DNA of 64,000 nt from Amorphoplanes friuliensis DSM 7358 (GTDB lineage Bacteria; Actinomycetota; Actinomycetes; Mycobacteriales; Micromonosporaceae): contig NC_022657.1 of assembly GCF_000494755.1 (NCBI RefSeq), positions 7,656,001 to 7,720,000 of the forward strand. Reading direction: 5' to 3'. The notes below the pieces were generated by a model. The model searched no databases. It saw only the letters and a list, made by a program, of their open reading frames with translations, and was not told where the DNA came from. Every line of letters begins with the position of its first letter. Within the stretch, counting starts at the first letter, position 1. The translations under genes and the position numbers were made by a program. Shown here in pieces: positions 8,791-17,089 of the stretch.

Positions 8791-8864
8791 GGCTCGGGGG
8801 CGGGGATGACCCACGGAAGGATCAAGCCTGACCGCCTGGAGTGGGTCATCCCCGCCCCCGAGCC
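8791..8864. terminator. 24-bp perfect inverted repeat between convergent genes
   Basis: Arms at 8791-8814 and 8841-8864 are exact reverse complements over 24 bp with a 26-bp loop. The element sits between the SnoaL gene (plus) and the LigD-type gene (minus), so a bidirectional terminator is the simplest reading. There is no U-tract, as is common in actinobacteria. The arm length is greater than most terminators need. Confidence 0.7.
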
Positions 8865-8881
8865 CCACCCCGAAAACCACG

Positions 8882-9910
8882 TCACTTCTTGCGGTCGCGG
8901 TCCTTGGAAGGCTGCACCCGCTTCGGCTCCCCCGGCATCTTGGGGTGGTCCGGCGGATAGGGCAGATCGCCCAGCCCGCCGGCAGCGTCGCGATCGGACC
9001 ATTCCAGCAGCGGCGCCAAGTCGTAGGCCACGTCGTCGATGGCCGCGTGCGGATCACCGATGGCGGCGAAGCGGGGCGGGACGGTACGCAGGTCAAAATC
9101 GTCCGGCTCGACCGAAGTGAGCTCGTCCCAGGTCACCGGCGTGGAGACGGTCGCGCGGGCGTTGGCACGCAGGGAGTACGCACAAGCGATCGTCCGGTCG
9201 CGCGCCATCTGGTTGTAGTCCAGGAAGACCTTTTCGCCGCGCTCCTCCTTCCACCACGCCGTGGTGATGTGGGTGGGGTTGCGGCGTTCGACCTCGCGGG
9301 CCAGCGCGATCGCGGCGCGGCGGACGTCGACGAACGAGTGGTCCGCGGCGATGCGGACGTAGACGTGGACGCCGCGGCCGCCGGAGGTTTTCGGGTAGCC
9401 GGTCCAGCCCAGGTCGTTCAGGACCTCTCGGACCACTCCCGCGGTCGCCACCACGTCGCCGAAATCGGTGCCCGGCTGGGGGTCGAGGTCGATGCGGAGT
9501 TCGTCGGGGTTGTCGGCGGCGCCGGCGCGGACGGGCCACGGGTGGAAGACCACTGTGCCCATCTGGGCGGCCCAGGCCACGTGGGCCAGGTCGGCGGGGC
9601 ACAACTCGTCGGCGGTGCGGCCGCTCGGAAAGGTGATGGTCTCGGTGGTGATCCACGGTGGGACGCCGCGGGCGCCGATGCGTTTCTGGAAGAACATTTC
9701 CCCGTCGATGCCGTCGGGGAAGCGCTGGAGGGTCGTGGGGCGGCGGGAGAGGGCCCGCATGATGCCGTCGCCGACCGCGAGGTAGTACTCGAAGACGTCC
9801 CGCTTCGTGTATCCGGGGCCGGGGAAGACGACCTTGTCGGGGCTGCTCAGGCGTACCGGATGACCGGCGATCTCGAGCTCGACGGCGGGTGACTTGGCAG
9901 ATGGGGCCAT
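8882..9910 (-). CDS. LigD-type polymerase/primase domain protein (NHEJ)
   Basis: 342 residues matching the stand-alone polymerase domain of bacterial LigD. Visible are KVVFPGPGYTKRDVFEYYL near the N-terminus, the metal-binding acidic cluster ELRIDLDPQPGTDF, and GGRGVHVYVRI, as in archaeo-eukaryotic primase-like polymerases. These enzymes add ribonucleotides or fill gaps at double-strand breaks with Ku and LigD ligase. Neither Ku nor a ligase domain is in this window, so partners must be elsewhere. The C-terminal tail is basic (KRVQPSKDRDRKK). Confidence 0.9.
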   Translation of the reverse strand: MAPSAKSPAVELEIAGHPVRLSSPDKVVFPGPGYTKRDVFEYYLAVGDGIMRALSRRPTTLQRFPDGIDGEMFFQKRIGARGVPPWITTETITFPSGRTADELCPADLAHVAWAAQMGTVVFHPWPVRAGAADNPDELRIDLDPQPGTDFGDVVATAGVVREVLNDLGWTGYPKTSGGRGVHVYVRIAADHSFVDVRRAAIALAREVERRNPTHITTAWWKEERGEKVFLDYNQMARDRTIACAYSLRANARATVSTPVTWDELTSVEPDDFDLRTVPPRFAAIGDPHAAIDDVAYDLAPLLEWSDRDAAGGLGDLPYPPDHPKMPGEPKRVQPSKDRDRKK

Positions 9911-9987
9911 GGGTCGACCTTAGGGCAGGTGCGGCGAAGGCCGCCCCCGGAAAGATCCGGGAACGGCCTTCGGTGGTGCTTTTCGGG

Positions 9988-10512
9988 TCAGGCGCTGCGA
10001 CGACGCCGGGTGATGAGGATGGCAGCCGCACCGGCGGCGACCATGAGGCCACCGATTCCCATGGTGATGCCCATCGGGGCACCGGTCAGCGGGAGGGTGC
10101 CGCCCGCGCTGACGCCGCCCGGGGTGCTGGCCGACGGGGTGACCGCCGGGCTCTCGCCGCCCGGCGGCACGGTGTCGACGCTGGCGGTCGGCGTTGTCGG
10201 GGTCACCGACGGGGACGGCGTGGGGCTCTCGCCGCCGTAGCCGGGCCCACCGCGGGTCGGGGTGTCGGTCACATCGTCCGTGGCGGTGTCGCCAGGAGCC
10301 TCGTCGTCGTCGCCGTACGCGTAGTCGCACTTCTCGCCGCGCGGCACCTCCGAACACGGCGTTGCCATCACAGCGGGCTGCTTGGCGCGGGCGGCGGACT
10401 CGTCGCCCGTCGCAGCGGCAGGGGACCCCGAGAGGGCCAGTGCGGCGAGGACGGTGACGCCGGCCGCGGGAATTCCAGCGGCCAACCGGCGCGTCAAACT
10501 CATGAAGGGCAT
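9988..10512 (-). CDS. Secreted sortase-substrate-like protein with LPLTG anchor
   Basis: 174 residues. An N-terminal signal peptide (basic start, hydrophobic to about residue 30, AAA before about 35), two Cys (53, 62), an acidic then Pro/Thr/Ser-rich low-complexity spacer, and a C-terminal sorting signal: LPLTG at 140-144, a membrane helix (about 148-168) and RRRR tail. This predicts cell-wall attachment by a class E/F-type sortase, which is not encoded in this window. No enzymatic domain is evident. Start GTG/ATG choice is open: ATG 10512 or the internal ATG 10503. Confidence 0.75.
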   Translation of the reverse strand: MPFMSLTRRLAAGIPAAGVTVLAALALSGSPAAATGDESAARAKQPAVMATPCSEVPRGEKCDYAYGDDDEAPGDTATDDVTDTPTRGGPGYGGESPTPSPSVTPTTPTASVDTVPPGGESPAVTPSASTPGGVSAGGTLPLTGAPMGITMGIGGLMVAAGAAAILITRRRRSA

Positions 10513-10602
10513 CCGTTCTGTTGCGGTAAGTCCGTCTTGGTCCGGAGGGAGTTTAGCGGCTTATGCCCGAAATCGCAGCATCGGCACTCCCGACGGTTCA
10601 TT

Positions 10603-11076
10603 TCAGCTCGGAACGCCACCGAAGCGATGACTCCGCCACAAGTGCGACAGAGCGAACATCTTGAGCTCGAACTGCGGGTCCGAGGCAAAAAGTTCCCCAC
10701 TGTACGGAGCGCTGAGCTGCACACTCGCGCCCGACTCGAGGTAGACGGAGACCACCGTGCGGGCGCCCCGGCGTTCGGCGCGCAGGTCCACGACCTCACT
10801 CCACGGCTCGACACCCTCACCGAAGGGCGTCACCGTACGGATGCCGCGGGCGTCGACACGCGTACCGACCCGGGGACGCACGAGGGCGCCGACGAGCACA
10901 CCGGCGAGGGGTGGTCCGAAGGCGAGCAGCGGCCAGGCCCAGTGCGGTGGTGCGGACGGCGTCAGACTCAGCGCCACCACGGTGACGAGCAGCGCCACCA
11001 CCGCGGTGAGAACGCCGAGGTACAAACCGCGGCCGAGGGCCTGCTGCCAGGTGGGGCTGAATCGCGCTGCGTCCAT
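10603..11076 (-). CDS. Two-TM membrane protein, possible PH-like C-terminal domain
   Basis: 157 residues. Two membrane helices (about 14-37 and 45-65) are followed by a roughly 85-residue soluble part beginning RPRVGTRVDARGIRTVTPFGEGVEPWSEVV, which has the strand pattern and the Trp-Ser element of bacterial PH-domain (DUF2581/PH6-like) proteins; the assignment is by pattern only. It is divergent from msrB across a 67-bp gap and has no operon partner. Function unknown. Confidence 0.65.
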   Translation of the reverse strand: MDAARFSPTWQQALGRGLYLGVLTAVVALLVTVVALSLTPSAPPHWAWPLLAFGPPLAGVLVGALVRPRVGTRVDARGIRTVTPFGEGVEPWSEVVDLRAERRGARTVVSVYLESGASVQLSAPYSGELFASDPQFELKMFALSHLWRSHRFGGVPS

Positions 11077-11143
11077 AGCTGCTCAACGGCTCCGGGGCCG
11101 GACGGACGGCGCACTGGCGGTGCGCCGACGTACCTTTGGTGGC

Positions 11144-11548
11144 ATGGCAACCGACAAGACCACCCTGCCCACCACCGAAGAAGAGTGGCGGGTCCGCCTG
11201 AGCCCCGACGAGTTCCGGGTGCTGCGCCAGGGCGCCACCGAGCCGGCCTGGCGCGGCGAGTACGTCGACACCAAGACCGAGGGCACGTACGAGTGCCGCG
11301 CCTGTGGTGCCGCGCTCTACCCCAGTGACACGAAGTTCGACTCGCACTGCGGCTGGCCGTCGTTCGACGACGCCATCCCGGGAGCGATCAAGGAGATCGA
11401 GGACCGCAGCCTCGGCATGGTCCGCACCGAGATCCAGTGCGCCCGGTGCGGCAGCCACCTCGGCCACGTCTTCAAGGGCGAGATGATGACGGCGAAGAAC
11501 ACGCGGCACTGCGTGAACAGCCTGTCGATCAAGCTCGACCCGAAGTGA
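11144..11548 (+). CDS. msrB: Peptide-methionine (R)-S-oxide reductase
   Basis: 134 residues. The four zinc Cys occur as CRACG and CARCG; the substrate region SHCGWPSFDDAI and the catalytic Cys in RHCVNS are intact, so the enzyme should reduce methionine-R-sulfoxide in proteins using thioredoxin. The start ATG 11144 gives MATDKTTLPTTEEEWR, the usual N-terminus; longer in-frame extensions are shadow. It overlaps convergent dfrA by 20 bp. In M. tuberculosis msrB (Rv2674) is also close to the heme genes. Confidence 0.95.
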   Translation: MATDKTTLPTTEEEWRVRLSPDEFRVLRQGATEPAWRGEYVDTKTEGTYECRACGAALYPSDTKFDSHCGWPSFDDAIPGAIKEIEDRSLGMVRTEIQCARCGSHLGHVFKGEMMTAKNTRHCVNSLSIKLDPK

Positions 11549-12011
11549 GGTCCTCCACCACGTAATGCACGCCGGTGTCCGACGTCAGGTCGGCACCGGC
11601 GGTGACCTGCCACTCCGGCCCGAGACGCGGCGCGAAGGTGTCTCCCTCGACGGCCAGGTCGATCCGGGTCCGCACGATGTGGGTGGCGAGCGGCAGGAAC
11701 GCGGTGTAGACCGCCCCGCCGCCCATGACCCAGAAGTCGTCGTGGACCTTCAGCAGGTCGTTGATCGAGCCGAAGACCTCCGCGCCCGCCGCCGACCAGC
11801 TGGACTGCCGGGTCAGGACGACGTTACGCCGGCCCGGCAGCGGCCGGAAACGCTCCGGCAGCGAGTCCCAGGTGGTCCGGCCCATGACCACGGTCGAGCC
11901 CAGGGTGCGCTCGCGGAAGATCTTCTGCTCCCCCGGCACGTTCCAGGGAATCCCACCCTCCGCGCCGATCACACCACCCGCGGCCTCAGCCCAGATCAGG
12001 TGGATCGTCAT
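11529..12011 (-). CDS. dfrA: Dihydrofolate reductase
   Basis: 160 residues, normal for DHFR. Recognisable are the N-terminal strand and loop (IHLIWAEAAGGVIGAEGGIPW), VVMGRTTWDSLP with the cofactor-binding Arg-Thr, NVVLTRQ, and VMGGGAVYTAFL with the GG nucleotide motif. It reduces dihydrofolate with NADPH, regenerating the cofactor oxidised by thymidylate synthase, whose gene overlaps it by ATGA immediately upstream. The pair forms a two-gene dTMP synthesis operon, the same order as Rv2764c-Rv2763c. Confidence 0.95.
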   Translation of the reverse strand: MTIHLIWAEAAGGVIGAEGGIPWNVPGEQKIFRERTLGSTVVMGRTTWDSLPERFRPLPGRRNVVLTRQSSWSAAGAEVFGSINDLLKVHDDFWVMGGGAVYTAFLPLATHIVRTRIDLAVEGDTFAPRLGPEWQVTAGADLTSDTGVHYVVEDLTSGRA

Positions 12012-12814
12012 ACGGCGACCGGTGCCCGCAGAGCCGGGTGATGCTCATAACCAACAACCTTGAAGTCCTCGTACGCGTAGTCGAAGAGCGAGTCCGCCGG
12101 GGCGATCTCCAGCTGCGGGAACGCGTACGCGGGCCGGCTGAGCTGCTCTTTGACCTGCTCGACGTGGTTCGAGTAGATGTGGCAGTCGCCGCCGACCCAG
12201 ATGAAGTCGCCGGGGACCAGGCCGACCTGGGCCGCGATCAGCTGGGTGAGCAGCGCGTAGCTGGCGATGTTGAACGGCACGCCGAGGAACATGTCCGCGC
12301 TGCGCTGGTAGAGCTGGCAGGAGAGCTTGCCGTCGGCGACGTAGAACTGAAACATCGCGTGGCACGGCATGAGCGCCATCTCCGGCAGCTGGGAGACGTT
12401 CCAGGCGGAGACGATCATCCGGCGCGAGTCGGGGTTCTGGCGGAGCGTCGTCAGCAGCTCGGTGATCTGGTCGACGTGACCACCGTCGGGCCTGGGCCAG
12501 GAACGCCACTGCTTGCCGTAGACCGGGCCGAGGTCACCGTTCTTGTCGGCCCACTCGTCCCAGATGGTCACACCGCGCTCGCGGAGCCACTGGGTGTTGC
12601 TGTCGCCGCGCAGGAACCAGAGCAGCTCGACCGCGAGGGACTTGAAGTGCACCCGCTTCGTGGTGATCAGCGGGAAGCCCTGCGACAGGTCGTAGCGCAG
12701 GCGTTCACCGAAGAGGCTGACCGTGCCGGTGCCGGTGCGGTCCGCCTTCGGGATGCCGGTCTCGAGAACCCGGCGCAGCAGATCTTCGTACTGGGTGTCG
12801 ACCATGGCCGCCAC
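12008..12814 (-). CDS. thyA: Thymidylate synthase (ThyA)
   Basis: 268 residues, the length of the classical 5,10-methylene-THF-dependent enzyme. Seen are DRTGTGTVSLFG (phosphate-loop Arg), the WFLRGDSNT region, catalytic Cys in MALMPCHAMFQFYV, RSADMFLGVPFNIASYALL and HIYSNH. It converts dUMP to dTMP. Start GTG 12814 is favoured by GGAGG about 8 bp upstream; an ATG three codons inside (12805) is the alternative. Downstream dfrA overlaps by 4 bp. Confidence 0.96.
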   Translation of the reverse strand: MAAMVDTQYEDLLRRVLETGIPKADRTGTGTVSLFGERLRYDLSQGFPLITTKRVHFKSLAVELLWFLRGDSNTQWLRERGVTIWDEWADKNGDLGPVYGKQWRSWPRPDGGHVDQITELLTTLRQNPDSRRMIVSAWNVSQLPEMALMPCHAMFQFYVADGKLSCQLYQRSADMFLGVPFNIASYALLTQLIAAQVGLVPGDFIWVGGDCHIYSNHVEQVKEQLSRPAYAFPQLEIAPADSLFDYAYEDFKVVGYEHHPALRAPVAV

Positions 12815-12869
12815 GCTAGCGCCTCCGGGCGCCCGGAGCCCTCAAGGCCCCGGGCGTCGCCGGTCACAG

Positions 12870-13124
12870 CTAGTGCGCCCAGGACTCGCTCATCGCGGAG
12901 ATCTGCTGGTTGAGCTGCTGGAGGTCACGGTTCGGCTCTTCCTTCTGCTTCGCGGGGTCGACCGCGGAGAAGCCGAGCTGACCGCCGAGCTGCTGCCACC
13001 GGGCGAACAGGATCGTGTCGATCAGGACGTCCTTGACGTCCTCGTGGGCGGCTTCGAGCTCCTTCACGGCAGCCTCGTAGCGCTCCACCTTTTTCAGCAG
13101 GTCAGAACTCTCGTGAATGGTCAT
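12870..13124 (-). CDS. Small helical hypothetical protein
   Basis: 84 residues, highly charged and predicted almost wholly helical, with heptad-like runs (LLKKVERYEAAVKELEAAHEDV and later REDLQQLNQQI-like segments) that suggest a coiled coil. There is no signal peptide, membrane helix or cysteine. It starts MTIHESSD and ends in SWAH, with a central stretch WQQLGGQLGFSAVDPAKQKEE. I do not recognise a named family. It lies alone between thyA and a DUF397 gene. Confidence 0.6.
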   Translation of the reverse strand: MTIHESSDLLKKVERYEAAVKELEAAHEDVKDVLIDTILFARWQQLGGQLGFSAVDPAKQKEEPNRDLQQLNQQISAMSESWAH

Positions 13125-13198
13125 ACGGGCAGGCTACCCAGAAATGAACCTTTTTCAGGTTGATATCCGGAAAGACCGTCACGCCCCATTTCGACACG

Positions 13199-13414
13199 CT
13201 ACAGGTCGAACTCGCCGTCCTTGGCGCCGCCGACAAAGGCGTCCCATTCGGCCGGGGTGAAGAACAGCACGTCACCGTCGGGGCGCAGACCGTCCCGCAC
13301 CGCGACTCCCCCGCCGTCGAGCAGAGCAACCTCGACGGCGGCGGCGCCGGCCTTCTCGGAAGCGGCACTGCGTCGCCACACGGCGTTGGTCAGGTCAGCA
13401 TCGAACTTTTTCAC
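13199..13414 (-). CDS. DUF397 domain protein
   Basis: 71 residues with the DUF397 pattern: WRRSAAS near residue 13, a variable loop, VEVALLDGGGVAVRDG, then LFFTPAEWDAFVGGAKDGEFDL. DUF397 genes in actinomycetes usually sit next to an XRE-type regulator (BldB/WhiJ-like systems) and act in developmental control; here no XRE partner is adjacent, so it is an orphan copy. The 74-bp gap downstream contains a small AACCT/AGGTT dyad that could be a weak terminator. Confidence 0.85.
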   Translation of the reverse strand: MKKFDADLTNAVWRRSAASEKAGAAAVEVALLDGGGVAVRDGLRPDGDVLFFTPAEWDAFVGGAKDGEFDL

Positions 13415-13464
13415 GCGCCCAGTCTGCCAACGCAGCCGTCCGAGGGAAACACCCCATCGATGGA

Positions 13465-14070
13465 CTAATCGCGGAGCCGGCCACCGATCTTGATGATGCG
13501 CTGGGCCAGGTGGTCGAGCGCCGCGTTCTGAACCTCGGTCAGCGGGGCGTCGTTGTTACCCCCGGTCACGTGCGAGACACCGTACGGGTTGCCGTCGGCG
13601 AACTTGAGCGGGTCGGTGTAGCCGGGCGCCGCCACCACGCCACCCCAGTGGTGGATCGTGTTGTACAGCGCGAGCAGCGTCGACTCCTGGCCGCCGTGCG
13701 CGGTCATCGTCGCGGTGAAGCCCGCGTACGCCTTGTCGGCGAGCAGACCCTGCTGCCACTGCGGGCCGAGGGTGTCCATGAACTGCTTGAGCTGGCTGGC
13801 GACGTTGCCGTACCGGGTCGGGGTCCCGAAGAGCACCGCGTCCGCCCAGACGACGTCGTCAGCCGTGGCCTTGGGCTCGTTCTTGGTCTTGTCGAAGTGC
13901 TGACTCCACGCCGCGTTCGACGCGATGGCCTCCGGCGGCGCGAGCTCCCCCACCTGGCGGACCCGCACCTCGGCGCCGGCCTTCTCACCGGCCTGCGAGA
14001 GCCGCTCCGCCATGCTGTGGATCGTGCCCGTCGACGAGTAGTAGATGATCGCCAGTTTCACGGCAGCCAC
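13465..14070 (-). CDS. wrbA: NAD(P)H:quinone oxidoreductase, WrbA type IV flavodoxin-like
   Basis: 201 residues. The FMN phosphate-binding loop reads YYSSTGTIHSMAERL (residues about 10-24), followed by ADAVLFGTPTRYGNVASQLKQFMD, the WrbA-specific insertion, GFTATMTAHGGQESTLLALYNTIHHWG and VTGGNNDAPLTE. It performs two-electron reduction of quinones to hydroquinones, preventing redox cycling. It is monocistronic, with a promoter in the 74-bp gap before the next gene on the same strand. Confidence 0.93.
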   Translation of the reverse strand: MAAVKLAIIYYSSTGTIHSMAERLSQAGEKAGAEVRVRQVGELAPPEAIASNAAWSQHFDKTKNEPKATADDVVWADAVLFGTPTRYGNVASQLKQFMDTLGPQWQQGLLADKAYAGFTATMTAHGGQESTLLALYNTIHHWGGVVAAPGYTDPLKFADGNPYGVSHVTGGNNDAPLTEVQNAALDHLAQRIIKIGGRLRD

Positions 14071-14144
14071 GAGGACCCCTTCCGTAGTTGGTTGTTACGT
14101 CAACTATTCAGGGGTTGCCTGCCCGCGCGCAGGCGAACGAAACT

Positions 14145-14420
14145 TCAGAGGACCAATTCACTGCCCTGCGGGCCGACCGCGTCCGCGTGCTCGTCGTCGA
14201 GCCAGACACCGTCGCTGGCGAGATACCGGAAGCGGTAGTGGCCCGGATCGAGCCTCAGCGTCACAGTGCGCATGCCGTCCCGGCGCACCTTGAGCTCGTG
14301 CAGTCCCGGTTCCCAGTCGTTGAACGTGCCGACCACGCTCACCGACCCGTCGGGAGCGTCTTTCGGCAGGCAGAAGGTCACCCTGGTCTTGTTGCCGAAG
14401 AGCTTGCTCCGCTTGATCAT
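14145..14420 (-). CDS. Isolated CBM48/E-set (isoamylase N-terminal-like) domain protein
   Basis: 91 residues: one early-set beta-sandwich with VTFCLPKDAPDGSVSVVGTFNDW, LRLDPGHYRFRYLASDGVWLDDEHAD, typical of the glycogen-binding modules of branching enzymes and AMPK beta subunits. No catalytic domain follows. Start ATG 14420 was chosen over the longer frame because GGAGGGG lies 4-9 bp upstream. Role unknown; similar stand-alone modules are widespread in actinomycetes. Confidence 0.85.
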   Translation of the reverse strand: MIKRSKLFGNKTRVTFCLPKDAPDGSVSVVGTFNDWEPGLHELKVRRDGMRTVTLRLDPGHYRFRYLASDGVWLDDEHADAVGPQGSELVL

Positions 14421-14496
14421 TTTCCCCTCCAGAGTGCCCGGCTCCTCTCTCACCAACGCCCGGGGGTGCGATCGGTGACGCCCTAAAATCCGATTC

Positions 14497-14928
14497 ATGC
14501 AACCGGAGACCCATGTCGCGGCCTTCCGCGACCTCGACGTCAGCACCCTGTACGCGATCATGAAGCTGCGCGTCGATGTTTTTGTCGTCGAGCAGAAGTG
14601 CCCCTACCCCGAGCTGGACGGGCGCGACGACGAGCCCGGCACCCGCCACGTGTGGCTGGCCCGGGGCGACGAGATCCTGGCCTACCTGCGGATCCTCGAC
14701 GACAACGGCACTCCGCGGATCGGCCGCGTGGTGACGGCGCCGGACGCACGCAAGGGCGGCCACGCGAGCAGGCTCATGGAGCACGCGCTGACGGTGATCG
14801 GATCTCGGCCCAGCACGCTCGAGGCCCAGGCGCACCTGACCGGCTTCTACAGCCGTTTCGGGTACGCCGAGGCCGGGCCCGGGTACCTGGAGGACGGCAT
14901 CCCCCACGTACCCATGAAGCGGGCTTAA
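14497..14928 (+). CDS. ElaA-like GNAT acetyltransferase
   Basis: 143 residues. The N-terminal half is typical of the ElaA subgroup: LYAIMKLRVDVFVVEQKCPY-type start, then DGRDDEPGTRHVWL, RIGRVVTAPDARKGGHASRL (acetyl-CoA site) and AHLTGFYSRFGY, with GIPHVPMKRA at the end. ElaA proteins are acetyltransferases of unknown substrate. Divergent from the CBM48 gene and convergent with hemQ, touching it by 4 bp. Confidence 0.9.
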   Translation: MQPETHVAAFRDLDVSTLYAIMKLRVDVFVVEQKCPYPELDGRDDEPGTRHVWLARGDEILAYLRILDDNGTPRIGRVVTAPDARKGGHASRLMEHALTVIGSRPSTLEAQAHLTGFYSRFGYAEAGPGYLEDGIPHVPMKRA

Positions 14929-15632
14929 GGGAGCGTGGCGACGAGCTCGGTGACCGACCGACGGCGGCCCGTGTAGAACGGCACTTCCTCACGGACGTGC
15001 CGGCGGGCCGTCGAGGCGCGCAGGTCACGCATCAGGTCGACGATGCGGTGCAGCTCGTCGGCCTCGAACGCGAGCATCCACTCGTAGTCGCCGAGCGCGA
15101 ACGAAGCAACGGTGTTGGCCCGCACGTCGGGGTAGCCGCGCGCCATCTTGCCGTGCTCGGCCAGCATGAAACGCCGCTCCTCGTCGGGGAGCAGGTACCA
15201 CTCGTACGACCGCACGAACGGGTAGACGCAGATGTACGGGCGCGCCTCCTCACCGGCCAGGAACGCGGGCAGGTGGCTCTTGTTGAACTCGGCGGGCCGG
15301 TGCAGTGCCATCTGCGACCACACGGGCTCGAGGTGCCGGCCCAGGGCTGTACGCCGGAACAGCCCGTAGGCCTCCTGCAGCGCGTCCGGCGACTCGGAGT
15401 GCCACCAGACCAGGATGTCGGCGTCGGCGCGCAGGCCGGACACGTCGTAGGTGCCACGGACGACGACGTCCTTGCCGAGCAGCTGCTCGAACAGCGCGTC
15501 GACCTCGCTCGCCAGGTCCTCACGCAGGGCGGGGAGCGGCGAGGCGACCTTGAAGACCGACCACATCGTGTAGCGGATCGTCGCGTTCAGCTCCTTGACC
15601 CGCGCGGCGTTGGTCTGCGGCTGGTCGGTCAT
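14925..15632 (-). CDS. hemQ: Coproheme decarboxylase HemQ/ChdC
   Basis: 235 residues, chlorite-dismutase fold. Conserved elements are RYTMWSVFKV, ADILVWWHSE, YICVYPFVRSYEWYLL (with the tyrosine used in decarboxylation) and LAEHGKMARGYPDVRANT with the heme-ligand His. HemQ converts coproheme to heme b in the coproporphyrin-dependent pathway of Gram-positive bacteria. The start overlaps the hemG stop by ATGA, so the two are coupled within the hemE-hemG-hemQ operon. Confidence 0.95.
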   Translation of the reverse strand: MTDQPQTNAARVKELNATIRYTMWSVFKVASPLPALREDLASEVDALFEQLLGKDVVVRGTYDVSGLRADADILVWWHSESPDALQEAYGLFRRTALGRHLEPVWSQMALHRPAEFNKSHLPAFLAGEEARPYICVYPFVRSYEWYLLPDEERRFMLAEHGKMARGYPDVRANTVASFALGDYEWMLAFEADELHRIVDLMRDLRASTARRHVREEVPFYTGRRRSVTELVATLP

Positions 15633-17032
15633 CGCTCCTCCAAGTATTTCAAGACGTCGTCGGCGGCCTTCTCGCCGCTGGCTACACAGGCTGGGATGCC
15701 GACGCCGTCGAAGGCGGCGCCGGCCAGGGAGAGGCCGGGGCTGGTGGCGAGTGCGGCCCGGGCCAGCGCGACCCGGTCGAGGTGACCGGGTGCGTACTGC
15801 GGGAGCCCACCGCCCCAGCGCTGCACCCAGGACGCGACCGGTGGCGGCAACGCGTCACCGAGCAGTTTGCCCAGCTCGGCGTGAGCGGTCGCGGCGAGCA
15901 CGGTGTCGTCGTGCTGCAACCGCTCCTCCTCGCCGACGCGCCCGAGCGACGCCCGGATGATCACCGGCCCGCCCTCGCGGTGCAGGTGGGACCACTTGTG
16001 CGTGAAGAACGTCGCCGCCTTGACCAGCGTGCCCTCGGTCGGCGGCACCAGAAATCCCGACAGGTCGGGCAGCGGTGTGCCCGGAGGCAGCGCAAACGCG
16101 GCCAGCGCGACGCTGGCGTAATCGAGCTCCTCGATCTCGGCGGCCGCGGACAGGTCGAGGCCGGAGATCAGCCGGGACGCCGGGCGCGCGGGCACGGCGA
16201 GCACCACGGCGTCGACGTCGTCGGTCTGCGGCTCCCACACCGGGCCGATCAGCAGCCGCCACCCGTGCGAGGTCCGGGCCAGCTCGCGGACGGCAGGCCG
16301 AGGCTGAGCCGGGCGCCGCGGCCCCGCGGCGGCGGCGACCAGGCGGCCCATCCCGCCGGCGACCGCGCCGAAGATCGGTCGCCCCGGCACCCGCACGGAC
16401 GCGGCCTGAGCAGCGCGGACAGCGCCGGCCAGGGTGTGCTCGGTGCGGGCGGTGCGGGCCAGCGCGGGCATGGTGGTCGCCAGGGACAGCCGGTCGGCGC
16501 GGCCCGCGTAGACACCGCCGAGCATCGGATCGACGAGCCGGTCGGCCACCTCGTCGCCGTACCGGGCCCGGACCAGCGCGCCCACGGCGATGTCGGCGCC
16601 GGGCGCGAGCAGCGGGCGGCCCTCGTCGCGGTCGGCGTCCGCCGCCGGTCGCGCCACTGCCCCCAAGGACGTCAGATCACCGGGTACGCCCACCAGCGTG
16701 CCCTTCGGCACCGGCTCGAGGCGCCCGGCGATGGCCAGCGCCGCCGGCACAGCGGCCGGGTGCACGAGGGAGTCGCCGAGGCCGACCCGGCGGACGAAGC
16801 GCACAGCTGCGGACTCACCACCGTCCGGGCCACCGATCAGGAACGACTCGGCGCCCCGCTCGACGACGGTGCCGGCCAGCTCACCGGTGCGCAGTTTGCC
16901 GCCGAGACGGCCCGACTGCTCGTACACGATGATCTCGGTGTCGGCGGGGGCGCGGTCCCGGATCCGTACGGCGGCAGCGAGCCCGGCGATTCCGCCACCC
17001 ACGACCGCAACACGCTTCCGCACACTTGTCAC
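15629..17032 (-). CDS. hemG: Coproporphyrinogen III oxidase/protoporphyrinogen oxidase family (HemG/HemY, CgoX)
   Basis: 467 residues. N-terminal FAD dinucleotide-binding motif VAVVGGGIAGLAAAVRI (about 8-24), then GGKLRTGELAG and ERGAESFLIGG; mid-region GDEVADRLVDPMLGGVYAG and a C-terminal FAD contact (LSLAGAAFDGVGIPACV). Because hemQ is directly coupled, the physiological reaction is probably oxidation of coproporphyrinogen III to coproporphyrin III rather than of protoporphyrinogen. That follows from established work on the HemQ pathway, not from this sequence alone. Confidence 0.93.
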   Translation of the reverse strand: MTSVRKRVAVVGGGIAGLAAAVRIRDRAPADTEIIVYEQSGRLGGKLRTGELAGTVVERGAESFLIGGPDGGESAAVRFVRRVGLGDSLVHPAAVPAALAIAGRLEPVPKGTLVGVPGDLTSLGAVARPAADADRDEGRPLLAPGADIAVGALVRARYGDEVADRLVDPMLGGVYAGRADRLSLATTMPALARTARTEHTLAGAVRAAQAASVRVPGRPIFGAVAGGMGRLVAAAAGPRRPAQPRPAVRELARTSHGWRLLIGPVWEPQTDDVDAVVLAVPARPASRLISGLDLSAAAEIEELDYASVALAAFALPPGTPLPDLSGFLVPPTEGTLVKAATFFTHKWSHLHREGGPVIIRASLGRVGEEERLQHDDTVLAATAHAELGKLLGDALPPPVASWVQRWGGGLPQYAPGHLDRVALARAALATSPGLSLAGAAFDGVGIPACVASGEKAADDVLKYLEER

Positions 17033-17089
17033 CCTGTCAGGTCGCGGCCCTCGACGGCCACCGGGGTACTTCGATGTGACAACTCGTGC

